Source of the DNA: Candidatus Omnitrophica bacterium UBA6233
GTDB lineage: Bacteria > Omnitrophota > Gorgyraeia > Gygaellales > Profunditerraquicolaceae
Length of the DNA stretch: 31,370 bases
NCBI GenBank assembly: GCA_002440965.1
Contig: DJWJ01000006.1
Span: 1-31,370, forward strand
Direction: 5' to 3'
Part shown: positions 24,135-31,370 of the stretch, piece by piece
Layout of the letters: every line of letters begins with the position of its first letter
Numbering within the stretch: the stretch's first letter is position 1
Translations under genes and position numbers: made by a program
Notes under the pieces: model-generated
Told to the model about the DNA's origin: nothing
The model's database searches: none
Seen by the model: only the letters and a program-made list of their open reading frames with translations

Positions 24135-24794
24135 CTATCTGCCTTTTATTCCGGCTTCCCGGAAACCTTTAGCCCTAAAATAGCAGCTGTCACATCTGCC
24201 GCAGGGTTCCTCTCCGCCTTCATAGCAAGACCAAGTCGACTCAAATGGCACTCCTAATTTACTGCCAAACCTGATAATTTCGGCCTTAGTCATATTAATC
24301 AAAGGAGTCTTGATTTCAATTCCCCTATTCTCCACTCCTGCCCTTGTTCCGGTTGAGACTACTCTCTTAAACGCGGCGTAAAACTCCGGACGACAATCAG
24401 GGTAACCCGAATAATCCTGGGCATGAGCTCCGATAAATATCGCATCAGCCGAAATTCCTTCGGCAAACGAAAGAGCAAAACTTAAAAAAATAATATTGCG
24501 GCCAGGCACATAAGTCACAGGGATCTTGCTTAGAACCCGGATTTTAGAACTAGGTAATTTTATTTTATCATCTAAAAGAGCAGAACCTTTCCACGGCAAA
24601 GCAATCCTAACAATCTTAATCGGACACTTTGCCAAACGGGAAATTTTCCTGGCAGCTTCAATCTCGCGTTTGTGCCGCTGCCCATAATCAAAAACTAAAC
24701 CTTGACACTGATAACCTTCGGACTTGGCGATATATAAAGTTGTAGCTGAATCAAGCCCTCCGGACAGAAGGACAATGGCTTTTTTATTCGACAT
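24135..24794 (-). CDS. queC: 7-cyano-7-deazaguanine synthase QueC
   Basis: 219 residues of the PP-loop ATP pyrophosphatase family. The ATP loop is LLSGGLDSATT near residues 9-19. The C-terminal zinc site is formed by cysteines in the CYEGGEEPCGRCDSC stretch. It turns 7-carboxy-7-deazaguanine plus ammonia and ATP into preQ0. The start lies inside the queD 3' end (11-nt overlap). The length is typical and all motif residues are present. Confidence 0.96.
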   Translation of the reverse strand: MSNKKAIVLLSGGLDSATTLYIAKSEGYQCQGLVFDYGQRHKREIEAARKISRLAKCPIKIVRIALPWKGSALLDDKIKLPSSKIRVLSKIPVTYVPGRNIIFLSFALSFAEGISADAIFIGAHAQDYSGYPDCRPEFYAAFKRVVSTGTRAGVENRGIEIKTPLINMTKAEIIRFGSKLGVPFESTWSCYEGGEEPCGRCDSCYFRAKGFREAGIKGR

Positions 24795-25143
24795 AATATG
24801 TAGCGCTTGCGGAATCAGACTCCCAAACAGTTACGGAATAGAGATTTGGAGCTTCGCTTTTAAGCAAGTCATATAAATATTTGGCGATATTCTCAGAGGT
24901 AGGATTAATCTTCTTAAAAAAATGCAAGTCATTCAAATATTTATGATCCAACTCCTCTAAAATAGAGTAGAGCTTCTTTCTCAAAAACTTAAAATCCACA
25001 ACCATGCCAATTTTATCAAGCTTATCACTTACTACTACAACTTCAACTTTCCAGTTGTGGCCATGCAGATCTTCGCATTTACCCTTATAACCTCTTAAAT
25101 TATGCGCCGAGCTAAAATTGCCTTCAATTCTTAGTTTAAACAT
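24784..25143 (-). CDS. queD: 6-carboxytetrahydropterin synthase QueD
   Basis: 119 residues, a T-fold enzyme. Zinc ligands H14, H27 and H29 and catalytic Cys 23 lie in the FSSAHNLRGYKGKCEDLHGH region. The downstream DHKYLND and NPTSENIAKYLY segments, and VWES near the end, complete the family signature. It converts dihydroneopterin triphosphate to 6-carboxytetrahydropterin, the first committed step toward queuosine. It overlaps murI (8 nt) upstream and queC downstream. Confidence 0.96.
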   Translation of the reverse strand: MFKLRIEGNFSSAHNLRGYKGKCEDLHGHNWKVEVVVVSDKLDKIGMVVDFKFLRKKLYSILEELDHKYLNDLHFFKKINPTSENIAKYLYDLLKSEAPNLYSVTVWESDSASATYYVE

Positions 25144-25927
25144 TGCTTACCTTCTTTACGTTTTTAACCGGCTCTCCTAAAAACCTCTCCGCTAAATTAC
25201 TAAACCATTCCGGGTTATCGCTGACAAAAAATTCATGTTTTCCTTTACCCTTCTCATTCAATAGCCCTTCGCTAGATAGAATTTTGTTCACTTCGATAGC
25301 AACCTGTTTGGCCGAATCTATCAAGGTCACACTTTTACCCATAACTTCGCTGATCAGATTCTTGAGCAATGGATAATGCGTGCAACCCAAAATAACCGTA
25401 TCGACTCCGGCTTCCTTAAGCGGCCTTAAATACTGCTTCACTACAGTTGAAACGACATCACCGGTTAGCCAGCCTTCTTCAACAAAAGGCACGAACAAAG
25501 GACAAGCCACAGCCGTAACTTTGACTTTAGAATCAAACTGCTTAATTTCATCCTCATAGGCGCGGCTTTTAATCGTACCTTTGGTGCCGATAACGCCGAC
25601 ACGCCTATTTCGCGTGGCATAAACAGCTTCTCTTGCTCCCGGGCTAATCACGCCTACGATAGGAACGCGGAAATGATTTTTAATCTCCGGCAGCGCAAAA
25701 CTCGATACAGTATTGCAAGCAACACAGATAAATTTCACTTGATGCTTGAGCAAAAACAATATATTTTCTATCGAAAAACGGATGACCGTTTCCCTGGATT
25801 TGATTCCGTAAGGAACGCGGGCCGTATCTCCAAAATATACTATATTTTCGCGCGGAAGCTGACGGATCAATTCCTTGACAACGGTCAACCCCCCCACTCC
25901 CGAATCAAAAACTCCTATAGGTTTCAT
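25136..25927 (-). CDS. murI: Glutamate racemase
   Basis: 263 residues. The N-terminal GVFDSGVGGLTVVKEL carries the first catalytic Asp-Ser pair. The two catalytic cysteines lie in VACNTVSS and LGCTHYPLL. It makes D-glutamate for peptidoglycan. It overlaps the amidase gene upstream by 4 nt (ATGA), so two cell-wall genes start the operon. The length and motifs are complete, with no insertion. Confidence 0.97.
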   Translation of the reverse strand: MKPIGVFDSGVGGLTVVKELIRQLPRENIVYFGDTARVPYGIKSRETVIRFSIENILFLLKHQVKFICVACNTVSSFALPEIKNHFRVPIVGVISPGAREAVYATRNRRVGVIGTKGTIKSRAYEDEIKQFDSKVKVTAVACPLFVPFVEEGWLTGDVVSTVVKQYLRPLKEAGVDTVILGCTHYPLLKNLISEVMGKSVTLIDSAKQVAIEVNKILSSEGLLNEKGKGKHEFFVSDNPEWFSNLAERFLGEPVKNVKKVSNV

Positions 25928-27012
25928 TTCTTATCTGCCTCCGCCATAGCCAACTCCTGCGCGTAATCGCTTAGACCATCCATTATACTCTCGGCTATTT
26001 TCTGCCGGTAGAATCCATTCTTGAGCATCCGCTCCTCATTGTAATTAGATACAAATCCCACTTCCACCAAAACCGCAGGAATCCGGGAACCCCGCAAAAC
26101 TTCATAGCGGGCATCTTTAACCCCTATAACTTTAACATTCATATTGCTGCCGACCGACCGGCAAATATTCTTTGCCAACTGTATTGACTCAGCGCGGTCA
26201 TAGGCATAAATCATATCCCAAAGCATAGCTCTCAATTCCAGAGAACGGCTGGCAAACAAAGATCCCTCCAAATCGAGATTACCTTCTTTAGCGGCAACAA
26301 GCGCGCGCTTGGCGTCATTTAGAGTAGGCGCTACATAATAAACCTCAAAACCGTTCATACTTCTGGTGCGGTTAGCGTTAGAATGAATACTTACAAAAAG
26401 ATTCGCCTTAGATTTATTGGTAATCTCAACTCTAGCGCCTAACGGGATAAACCTGTCGGTAGAGCGGGTCATCACAACATTCACACCTTCTGATTTCAAT
26501 AATAAAGCTAATCTCTTGGCAATATCCAAATTAACATCTTTTTCCCTTAAGCCTGTCCTGCCTATTGCTCCGGGATCATTACCCCCGTGTCCGGCATCGA
26601 CGACGATCTTTCTGATCTTCCTGGAAATCGGAAAAGTTGAGACCCTCTGAGACGGGGTTATCTCTGTCTTAAACAAAACATCAACGATCTGCTCTTTAAA
26701 TTTAGCGGGGACAGCTACCGCGCCCTCATAAATATCCACCGGATGATTTAAAATAATCGCTCTTTGATTGACTAAAACCAGATCATCTCCTACTTTTAAA
26801 TTTATCCTGCTGGCGCCTTTCCTTAAAACAATAACCCTGGTAAAAGTATCATATTCCCAGTTTATTCCTTTGGATTCACAAAGCGGTATAAGAGAATAGT
26901 AAACGGCGCCGTTAATACTATAAGTCGGAAGAGATTCTCTTACGCTGACAGTGGCGCAGCCGGAGAGAAAAAGAATAAATATAACCTGTATAAAAATCAA
27001 TCGTTTACACAT
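25924..27012 (-). CDS. Lipoprotein N-acetylmuramoyl-L-alanine amidase (Amidase_3)
   Basis: About 362 residues. I choose ATG 27012 because it opens directly on a signal peptide (MCKRLIFIQVIFILFLSGC), with a lipobox Cys at residue 19; a GTG at 27027 adds five residues. After the lipobox comes a region resembling a copper-amine-oxidase N-terminal-like domain (about 30-115), often a wall-binding stalk. The catalytic Amidase_3 domain (about 140-350) has zinc ligands in VVDAGHGG (His), LREKDVNLD (Glu) and VSIHSNAN (His), and catalytic Glu in VEVGFVSN. It cuts the bond between muramic acid and the stem peptide, usually during cell separation. It is anchored to a membrane, facing the periplasm. It overlaps murI by 4 nt and comes within 2 nt of the GIY-YIG stop. 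Confidence 0.94.
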   Translation of the reverse strand: MCKRLIFIQVIFILFLSGCATVSVRESLPTYSINGAVYYSLIPLCESKGINWEYDTFTRVIVLRKGASRINLKVGDDLVLVNQRAIILNHPVDIYEGAVAVPAKFKEQIVDVLFKTEITPSQRVSTFPISRKIRKIVVDAGHGGNDPGAIGRTGLREKDVNLDIAKRLALLLKSEGVNVVMTRSTDRFIPLGARVEITNKSKANLFVSIHSNANRTRSMNGFEVYYVAPTLNDAKRALVAAKEGNLDLEGSLFASRSLELRAMLWDMIYAYDRAESIQLAKNICRSVGSNMNVKVIGVKDARYEVLRGSRIPAVLVEVGFVSNYNEERMLKNGFYRQKIAESIMDGLSDYAQELAMAEADKK

Positions 27013-27013
27013 A

Positions 27014-27271
27014 TCAAATCCACTCACCTTTTATAAGTTTCAGTTTCTTAACACGAGACCGCTTCTTCACCTGAATTTCCCTCTTTCTTGCTTCTGACTT
27101 ATTTACAAAGGGAGATGAAATATAAACTAATTGCAATGGGCCTTGATTAATGGCAAATCTAGAACCTCTACCTAGATTGTGTTCAATAATTCTATTTTCT
27201 GGTTCATTGCTTATGCCTATATAAAATCTCTGAGTCTTAGCTTTAGCAATGTAAACATACCAATTTTCCAT
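27014..27271 (-). CDS. Small GIY-YIG domain protein
   Basis: 85 residues from ATG 27271, which has a GAGGGG site six nt upstream; the frame is open to 27301 but that part is repeat sequence. The protein is a single GIY-YIG nuclease domain: WYVYIAKAKTQRFYIGIS holds the two halves (YVY and YIG), followed by RIIEHN and the Arg/His of the active site, and FVNKSEARKREIQVKKRSR at the end. Short stand-alone GIY-YIG proteins of this YhbQ/UPF0213-like type are common in candidate-phylum genomes; their target is not established. Directly upstream are the 38-nt repeats and tmRNA. Confidence 0.88.
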   Translation of the reverse strand: MENWYVYIAKAKTQRFYIGISNEPENRIIEHNLGRGSRFAINQGPLQLVYISSPFVNKSEARKREIQVKKRSRVKKLKLIKGEWI

Positions 27272-27311
27272 ATTTGGCCCCTCGACTTCGCTCGGGGTCA
27301 CTCGACTATAT

Positions 27312-27349
27312 GGTTTACCGCGAGCGAGGAACGAAGTGACGAGTCGAGT
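27312..27349 (+). repeat. 38-nt intergenic repeat, copy 1
   Basis: This unit and the one at 27394-27431 are the same except for one base (position 9). Both contain GAGCGAGGAACGAAGTGACG. Between them, 27351-27385 has related sequence in the opposite sense (TCGATTCGCTCCGCTCACTC). It looks like a REP/BIME-like dispersed element and not coding sequence. Confidence 0.75.
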
Positions 27350-27393
27350 AGGTTTCTCGATTCGCTCCGCTCACTCGAAATCACTCGCTAACA

Positions 27394-27431
27394 GGTTTAC
27401 CACGAGCGAGGAACGAAGTGACGAGTCGAGT
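27394..27431 (+). repeat. 38-nt intergenic repeat, copy 2, abutting tmRNA
   Basis: Second copy of the 27312-27349 unit, with one mismatch. Its last base coincides with the final A of the encoded CCA end of tmRNA (27431), so the element may have inserted exactly at the tmRNA 3' end. Confidence 0.75.
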
Positions 27432-27861
27432 GGTGGAGGTGGCCGGAATCGAACCGGCGTCCTTAAGAAATCTGATAAAAGCCGCTACATGTTTAGCTCC
27501 GTATTTTAAGCTTGCTCTTGCAACTCCTACGGGGCAGGATTCGCAAAGCGCAGCCTTTTACCGCTTTCGTCCCCTGCCGCAAGGCTACTAGCAGGAAATT
27601 AGCCTAAATTAGCGCTCAATTCCAATCCTTAGGCAGATCAGATTGAGGCATTCCTTATTTTATTAAGGAATGACTGCAAACGCCATAGCAGGAAAAGACA
27701 TAGGCGTTCCAATTGGAGGAACAACGCTATATCTCTCGTTTGCTATAGAACTTGATGCTGTTCTTGCGTTTATATTGTGCACGGGTTATTAACGCGGCTA
27801 ACCATGCGTCCGCGACATGCTGCTCTTACCCGACGGCCTAAGTCGAGCCCAATTCACCCCC
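27431..27861 (-). ncRNA. ssrA: Transfer-messenger RNA (tmRNA)
   Basis: The ends form the tRNA-like domain: 5' GGGGGTG pairs with CACCTCC near the 3' end. The T-arm reads GCCGGTTCGATTCCGGC, and CCA is encoded (27433-27431). The 5' part GGGCTCGACTTAGG is typical of the D-loop region. In the mRNA-like part a GCA resume codon after AATATAAAC opens a frame that ends at TAA in the loop region of a stem CATTCCTTAA...AAGGAATG (helix 5). The tag would be 34 residues, beginning ARTASSS and ending AFAVIP; resumption at a later GCA in the same frame would give about 26. It rescues stalled ribosomes with SmpB, encoded just upstream. Confidence 0.95.
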
Positions 27862-27895
27862 TCAATTTTGCGAAGCAAAATTGACTCCGAGTCAA
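27862..27895. repeat. Two inverted repeats immediately upstream of tmRNA
   Basis: TCAATTTTGC and GCAAAATTGA (27862-27884, 3-nt loop) form a perfect 10-bp hairpin touching the mature 5' end of tmRNA. TTGACTC/GAGTCAA (27881-27895) is a second palindrome with one central base. As RNA they could guide 5' processing of a smpB-ssrA precursor. I see no clear promoter here. Confidence 0.6.
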
Positions 27896-27933
27896 CAATA
27901 CGCTTTATCTACAGACGAGGAGCCATTCCCTAT

Positions 27934-28386
27934 TTACCTTCTATTCTTCAACATCCTGCGCATCGTTAAATCTGTTTCCCGGCGCTTGATATCGTCTCTT
28001 TTATCATAGAGCTTTTTACCTTTGCAAAGCCCCACTTCAACTTTTACAAATCCCCTGGAATTAAAATAAAATTTCAGAGGAATAAGCGTAAGACCTTTTT
28101 GCGTAAGCTTACTTTCTAGTTTTTCGATTTGACTCTTATGCAGAAGGAGCCTGCGTTTACGCGTAGGCTCGACATTCATATAACTGGCTTCGGCATAAGG
28201 ATTTATATGCGTGTTATATAAAAACAACTGTCCATCTTCAAACCGGGCGAAACTATCATTCAAAGTAACCTTGGCTTGCCTTATAGACTTTACTTCGCCA
28301 CCTTTTAGTTCTATCCCGGACTCAAAGGTTTCCAGAACATTGTAATCTCTGTATCCTTTATGGTTTGAGGCGACAATTGTACTCAT
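27934..28386 (-). CDS. smpB: SsrA-binding protein SmpB
   Basis: 150 residues, with the SmpB OB-fold motifs GIELKGGEVKSIRQAKVTLNDSF and HINPY, and the basic C-terminal tail KLYDKRDDIKRRE...RRMLKNRR that enters the ribosomal mRNA channel. It delivers tmRNA to stalled ribosomes. It lies just upstream of ssrA on the same strand, and its start overlaps the stop of the AEC transporter by 4 nt. Confidence 0.97.
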   Translation of the reverse strand: MSTIVASNHKGYRDYNVLETFESGIELKGGEVKSIRQAKVTLNDSFARFEDGQLFLYNTHINPYAEASYMNVEPTRKRRLLLHKSQIEKLESKLTQKGLTLIPLKFYFNSRGFVKVEVGLCKGKKLYDKRDDIKRRETDLTMRRMLKNRR

Positions 28387-29339
28387 TTTAGCATACTTTG
28401 GCCAAAATATATAATCAAAAATAGCGGGATAGTAATAACGCTGGCTATATGCGTAAGCAGTATCCCCTGACTAGCCAAAAGATCCTCTTTCTTATAATTC
28501 CTCAGGATCACTGATAAAGTCACTGCCGAAGGCATGGCTAATTGAATAATAATAAGTAAAGCTATCAACTTGGGAATACCAAAAATACTTACCACTGCGA
28601 CACCTAAAGCAGGCAGCAAAATCATCTTTGACAGGATCAAAAAGGACATTGTTTTCTTGTCTATATCCCTAAGATTCAACTCCGCTAAATTTCCGCCAAC
28701 TACCAGCATTGCCAAAGGCAAAGTGCTATCTCCCAGCATCCTTAACGGCTTGATTACCGCATCCGGCACAAATTTATTCCAGCCCAAAGCTATAACTATA
28801 AGGCTGACTAACGTGGCCATAACCGGCATACTTAACAGATTCGACCAGTTGAATTTTCTTTCTTTGTGAAAATTAAGTATGTGAACACCGACGGAAAACA
28901 TCACCAGATTAAAACCGGCCAAAAATAGAAATAGATAAATAAACATCGCGCTAAGTTCGCTGCCAGAAAGTAAAGCAGCAGCTAAAGCAATCGGCAGGTA
29001 ACCTGAATTCTGAAATCCCACCAAACTTATAAATTGCAACTTATGCTGCTCCCCTTTAATTAAAAAAGAAAACAGAAACCCCGCCAGTAAGCCGATAGCT
29101 GTAACCGCAATACTTATTAAAGGAAAAACCCACCAATTCGAATAAGCAGTAAATGAAAAATCTTTGATTAATTGACAAAAAATGAGTATGGGCAAAGTAA
29201 TATCCATAACTAAATTGCTTATGGAATCAATCCCTTGCTCGCTTAAAAATTTCCTTTTTACCAGCAAATACCCGATTATAGCCAGCAGAAAAATCTGAAA
29301 AACAGCTATTCCGGTGACCTTAAAGTGTTCCAATGGCAT
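28383..29339 (-). CDS. AEC-family (auxin efflux carrier-like) transporter
   Basis: 318 residues, almost entirely hydrophobic, with about ten membrane helices in two five-helix repeats. It contains motifs typical of bacterial AEC permeases (VLLAIIGYLLVKRKFLSEQGI-like start, LVVGGNLAEL in the middle, and the LAMPSAVTLSVIL segment). Family members export or exchange small organic acids such as malate or malonate; the substrate here is unknown. The ribosome site AAGAGG is seven nt before the ATG. Promoter 29367-29395 drives it together with smpB and ssrA. Confidence 0.9.
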   Translation of the reverse strand: MPLEHFKVTGIAVFQIFLLAIIGYLLVKRKFLSEQGIDSISNLVMDITLPILIFCQLIKDFSFTAYSNWWVFPLISIAVTAIGLLAGFLFSFLIKGEQHKLQFISLVGFQNSGYLPIALAAALLSGSELSAMFIYLFLFLAGFNLVMFSVGVHILNFHKERKFNWSNLLSMPVMATLVSLIVIALGWNKFVPDAVIKPLRMLGDSTLPLAMLVVGGNLAELNLRDIDKKTMSFLILSKMILLPALGVAVVSIFGIPKLIALLIIIQLAMPSAVTLSVILRNYKKEDLLASQGILLTHIASVITIPLFLIIYFGQSMLK

Positions 29340-29366
29340 AATTTAACCTCTTTATTTAAGTTAATT

Positions 29367-29395
29367 ATTATAACAATAAAATAACTGTCAGGCAA
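29367..29395 (-). promoter_or_regulatory. Promoter of the AEC transporter-smpB-ssrA unit
   Basis: Minus-strand TTGCCT (29395-29390) and TATAAT (29372-29367) are 17 bp apart, giving a leader of about 20 nt with a good Shine-Dalgarno. Confidence 0.65.
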
Positions 29396-29418
29396 TGTTT
29401 TATATCGCACATTATTGT

Positions 29419-29447
29419 TTGACAGTTCATCAAGAGAGTATTATAAA
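29419..29447 (+). promoter_or_regulatory. Promoter of the MFS transporter, giving a near-leaderless message
   Basis: TTGACA (29419-29424) and TATAAA (29442-29447) are spaced 17 bp. Transcription would start around 29454, only a few nt before ATG 29458. It is back-to-back with the promoter at 29367-29395. Confidence 0.75.
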
Positions 29448-29457
29448 TATACTTCTT

Positions 29458-30741
29458 ATGAACAACCAATATAACAAACCCCATGATTTTAGAGATGCCC
29501 TAAAAATAGCCGATATCCGTCTTTTTATAGGCTCTGTCGGCTTCTTCACATTGGCAAGCCGGGCTCTAGCTGTCGTCATTGGTTTCCAAATATACAATAT
29601 AACACACAACCCCCTATGCCTAGGTTGGCTAGGGCTTGTAGAAGCTATTCCGGCAATCTCTATTGCGCCTTTTGGAGGTTATGTCGCGGACCATATCAAT
29701 CGACGCACAATCATTTTAATAACCCGCGCGGCTTCCTGCCTGTGCACAATCATTCTAGCCATAATATCGTGGCAAACACACATTAATTCATTACTAGGCC
29801 TCTATGCCATGATTTTTATTGCCGGAGTAGCGCGGGGATTCGCAGATCCGGCTAATACCGCTTTTGAAGCGCAGGTTGTTCCCAAACACCTTACCGTTAA
29901 TGCATCTTCATGGATAGGCAGCACTTGGATTAGCTGTTCTGTCCTAGGCCCTGCGGCAATCGGTTTCATATTCGAAGCGTGGGGAGCTCCGGGCGCCTAC
30001 CTTATGATAACCGGCGGCTTTATCCTTTCCTGGATTTTTACCCTAACAATAGCATCAAAATCTTTGCCTCAAACCCGCAAAAAAGATTCCCTGCTTAAAA
30101 GTATAGGCGCCGGATGGAGCTTCGTCTTTAAAACCCAACCGCTTTGGGCTGCCATGACATTAGATTTATTTTCTGTTTTTTTCGGCGGCGCCATTATATT
30201 GCTGCCGATTTATGCCAACGATATCCTGCATGCAGGAGCAAAAGGATTAGGATTATTGAATGCCGCTCCTTCACTAGGAGCATTAATAATAACCCTGATA
30301 GCTACCCGTCATCCTCCAATTGAACGCGCAGGCCGTAATTTGTTATTGGCAATTGCCGGATTCGGGATGAGCATCATTATCTTTGCCTTCTCCAAAAATT
30401 TCCTGTTATCCATATCTGCTTTATTTTTTAGCGGAGTTTTTGACGGAATCAGCATGATAATCAGGCGCTCAATGGTAAGATTGTTATCGCCCGACGAATT
30501 ACGCGGAAGGATCGCTTCGGCTAACTGGATCTTTGTCTGCGCTTCAAATGAATTAGGCGCTTTTGAAAGCGGCATGCTGGCTGCCTTAATCGGAACGATT
30601 CCTTGCGTAGCCGTAGGAGGATTTATTACTCTTGGGATTGTTGCTTTAACCGCTGGCGTCGCTAAACAACTAAGGAACCTTCATTTCGATATCCATACTC
30701 TTGAACAGAAAAAATCGCCTTCGCCGCCATTCCCATATTAG
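29458..30741 (+). CDS. MFS transporter, EntS-like exporter family
   Basis: 427 residues with about twelve membrane helices. I place the start at ATG 29458, because the consensus promoter 29419-29447 lies inside the longer open frame beginning at 29395. The N-terminal part RLFIGSVGFFTLASRALAVVIGFQIY and the loop GGYVADHINRRTIILITR (the MFS motif A between helices 2 and 3) match the MFS_3/EntS group, which exports siderophores and drugs. GVARGFADPANTAFEAQVVP is also typical. The substrate is unknown. No ribosome site is properly placed, in line with a leaderless message. The gene is on its own and ends at a strong terminator. Confidence 0.92.
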   Translation: MNNQYNKPHDFRDALKIADIRLFIGSVGFFTLASRALAVVIGFQIYNITHNPLCLGWLGLVEAIPAISIAPFGGYVADHINRRTIILITRAASCLCTIILAIISWQTHINSLLGLYAMIFIAGVARGFADPANTAFEAQVVPKHLTVNASSWIGSTWISCSVLGPAAIGFIFEAWGAPGAYLMITGGFILSWIFTLTIASKSLPQTRKKDSLLKSIGAGWSFVFKTQPLWAAMTLDLFSVFFGGAIILLPIYANDILHAGAKGLGLLNAAPSLGALIITLIATRHPPIERAGRNLLLAIAGFGMSIIIFAFSKNFLLSISALFFSGVFDGISMIIRRSMVRLLSPDELRGRIASANWIFVCASNELGAFESGMLAALIGTIPCVAVGGFITLGIVALTAGVAKQLRNLHFDIHTLEQKKSPSPPFPY

Positions 30742-30776
30742 ATTATTTATCCCAGATACGTTTAGAAAGATACTGC

Positions 30777-30823
30777 AAACAAAAAGGCCAAGATTGGAAT
30801 AACAAATCCTGGCCTTTTTGTTT
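30777..30823. terminator. Bidirectional rho-independent terminator
   Basis: Arms of 19 nt (30777-30795 and 30805-30823) pair with one mismatch around a 9-nt loop. The core GGCC is flanked by A5 on one side and T5 on the other, so it works for both the MFS gene (plus) and the lipoprotein gene (minus), which converge here. Confidence 0.92.
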
Positions 30824-30847
30824 CTTTAACTATCAAAACAGATTAAC

Positions 30848-31342
30848 TCATTTCTTTTCTTGCGGCTCTTGAGTTTTTGATACCATACTATTCAATTCAG
30901 TTTTCATCGTTACCTGCCGTTCTGACGGCTGTTGTTTCTTTTGTATCTCAGGAGCTGCTTCCGATAAGAAATTATTGCCCCAACCTATGAGTCTGGAGTT
31001 TTCAAACACCAGAGGAGTTAATCCATCATCCTCAACCACGCAATTATTGTTCTTTAAATCGGTTATATAATAAATTACCTCCAAGGTCTTGCCTGTTGTT
31101 TGGATCGTCTCGGTACGATAAGGATTATTTAACCTGACATTAATTGATGGTTTAGCAGAAACCACATCGCAGTTATATACACAGTTTCCAGTGCCCATAA
31201 CAGACAATACCTCTGACCTGCTCATCCCGGGTGAAAGATGCGACAAACTCATTCTATTATCCGCCGTCATACTAGAAACTTTCACAGTAGCGCACCCACA
31301 CAACAATAAGGCGGCAACCGGTAAGAAAAGCATCCTCCTCAT
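30848..31342 (-). CDS. DUF3192 family lipoprotein
   Basis: About 164 residues from ATG 31342, chosen for the AGGAGG site four nt upstream; the frame extends to 31366. A lipoprotein signal (MRRMLFLPVAALLLCGC) is followed by the DUF3192-like body: LSHLSPGMSRSEVLSVMGTG, then a beta segment VIYYITDLKNNNCVVEDDGLTPLVFENSRLIGWGNNFL. That arrangement (short helix pair then strands, ending in I-G-W-G) resembles BamE/SmpA-fold outer-membrane lipoproteins. The tail is polar, rich in Q, K and E. Its function is unknown; the location should be the envelope. It is convergent with the MFS gene. Confidence 0.85.
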   Translation of the reverse strand: MRRMLFLPVAALLLCGCATVKVSSMTADNRMSLSHLSPGMSRSEVLSVMGTGNCVYNCDVVSAKPSINVRLNNPYRTETIQTTGKTLEVIYYITDLKNNNCVVEDDGLTPLVFENSRLIGWGNNFLSEAAPEIQKKQQPSERQVTMKTELNSMVSKTQEPQEKK

Positions 31343-31370
31343 GTTTCCTCCTGGTATAATCCTCACCCTA

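Overview
The window looks like bacterial chromosome from an uncultured lineage read with the standard code. The right half is a dense, almost entirely minus-strand block of ordinary housekeeping genes: rph-rdgB, a two-subunit class I fumarase, queF-queE-queC-queD, murI, an amidase, ssrA-smpB and three tRNAs. Gene style and order resemble genomes of candidate phylum Omnitrophota (PVC-related). That placement is inference from memory and no marker gene here settles it.

Left half (about 1-15290) is a mobile element, most likely one end of a prophage or phage-derived integrative element. From left to right it carries a partial unknown gene and an XRE regulator. Next is a packaging/modification operon, read right to left: a ParB-domain DNA methyltransferase, a terminase small-subunit-like protein and the terminase large subunit. 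A 308-nt gap follows with a striking array of hairpins sharing one hexaloop. Then comes a retron-like cassette: promoter and palindrome, structured non-coding stretch, small hydrophobic ORF, reverse transcriptase with NAxxH and VTG motifs, and a Cas4-like PD-(D/E)XK nuclease two nt downstream. A type III-like restriction-modification pair follows (res upstream of mod). The element ends with a DUF2924 protein and a large serine recombinase, plus a convergent MNT-type nucleotidyltransferase. No capsid, portal or tail gene is visible, so any structural genes lie to the left. Two anti-phage systems thus appear to sit as cargo between the terminase and the integrase.

Right half (about 15290-31370) is core genome. 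It holds tRNA-His with a terminator, an AsmA-like envelope protein, tRNA-Arg and tRNA-Pro behind their own promoter, rdgB and rph, and a cache-type histidine kinase paired with a REC-GAF-GGDEF regulator (c-di-GMP output). A run of short gene overlaps follows: GIY-YIG, amidase, murI, queD, queC, then (after an 8-nt gap) queE, queF, fumarase alpha and beta. It provides cell-wall glutamate, preQ1 for queuosine, and malate/fumarate interconversion. Beyond it are tmRNA and smpB (trans-translation), an AEC transporter, a divergent MFS exporter with back-to-back promoters, a bidirectional terminator and a DUF3192 lipoprotein.

The best candidates for something undescribed are the hairpin array with GUAACU loops at about 4538-4701, the mutually exclusive pairing around the methyltransferase ribosome binding site (4439-4525), and the retron-like cassette with its nuclease (4747-7055). 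All claims come from reading the sequence by eye; no search or folding was run.
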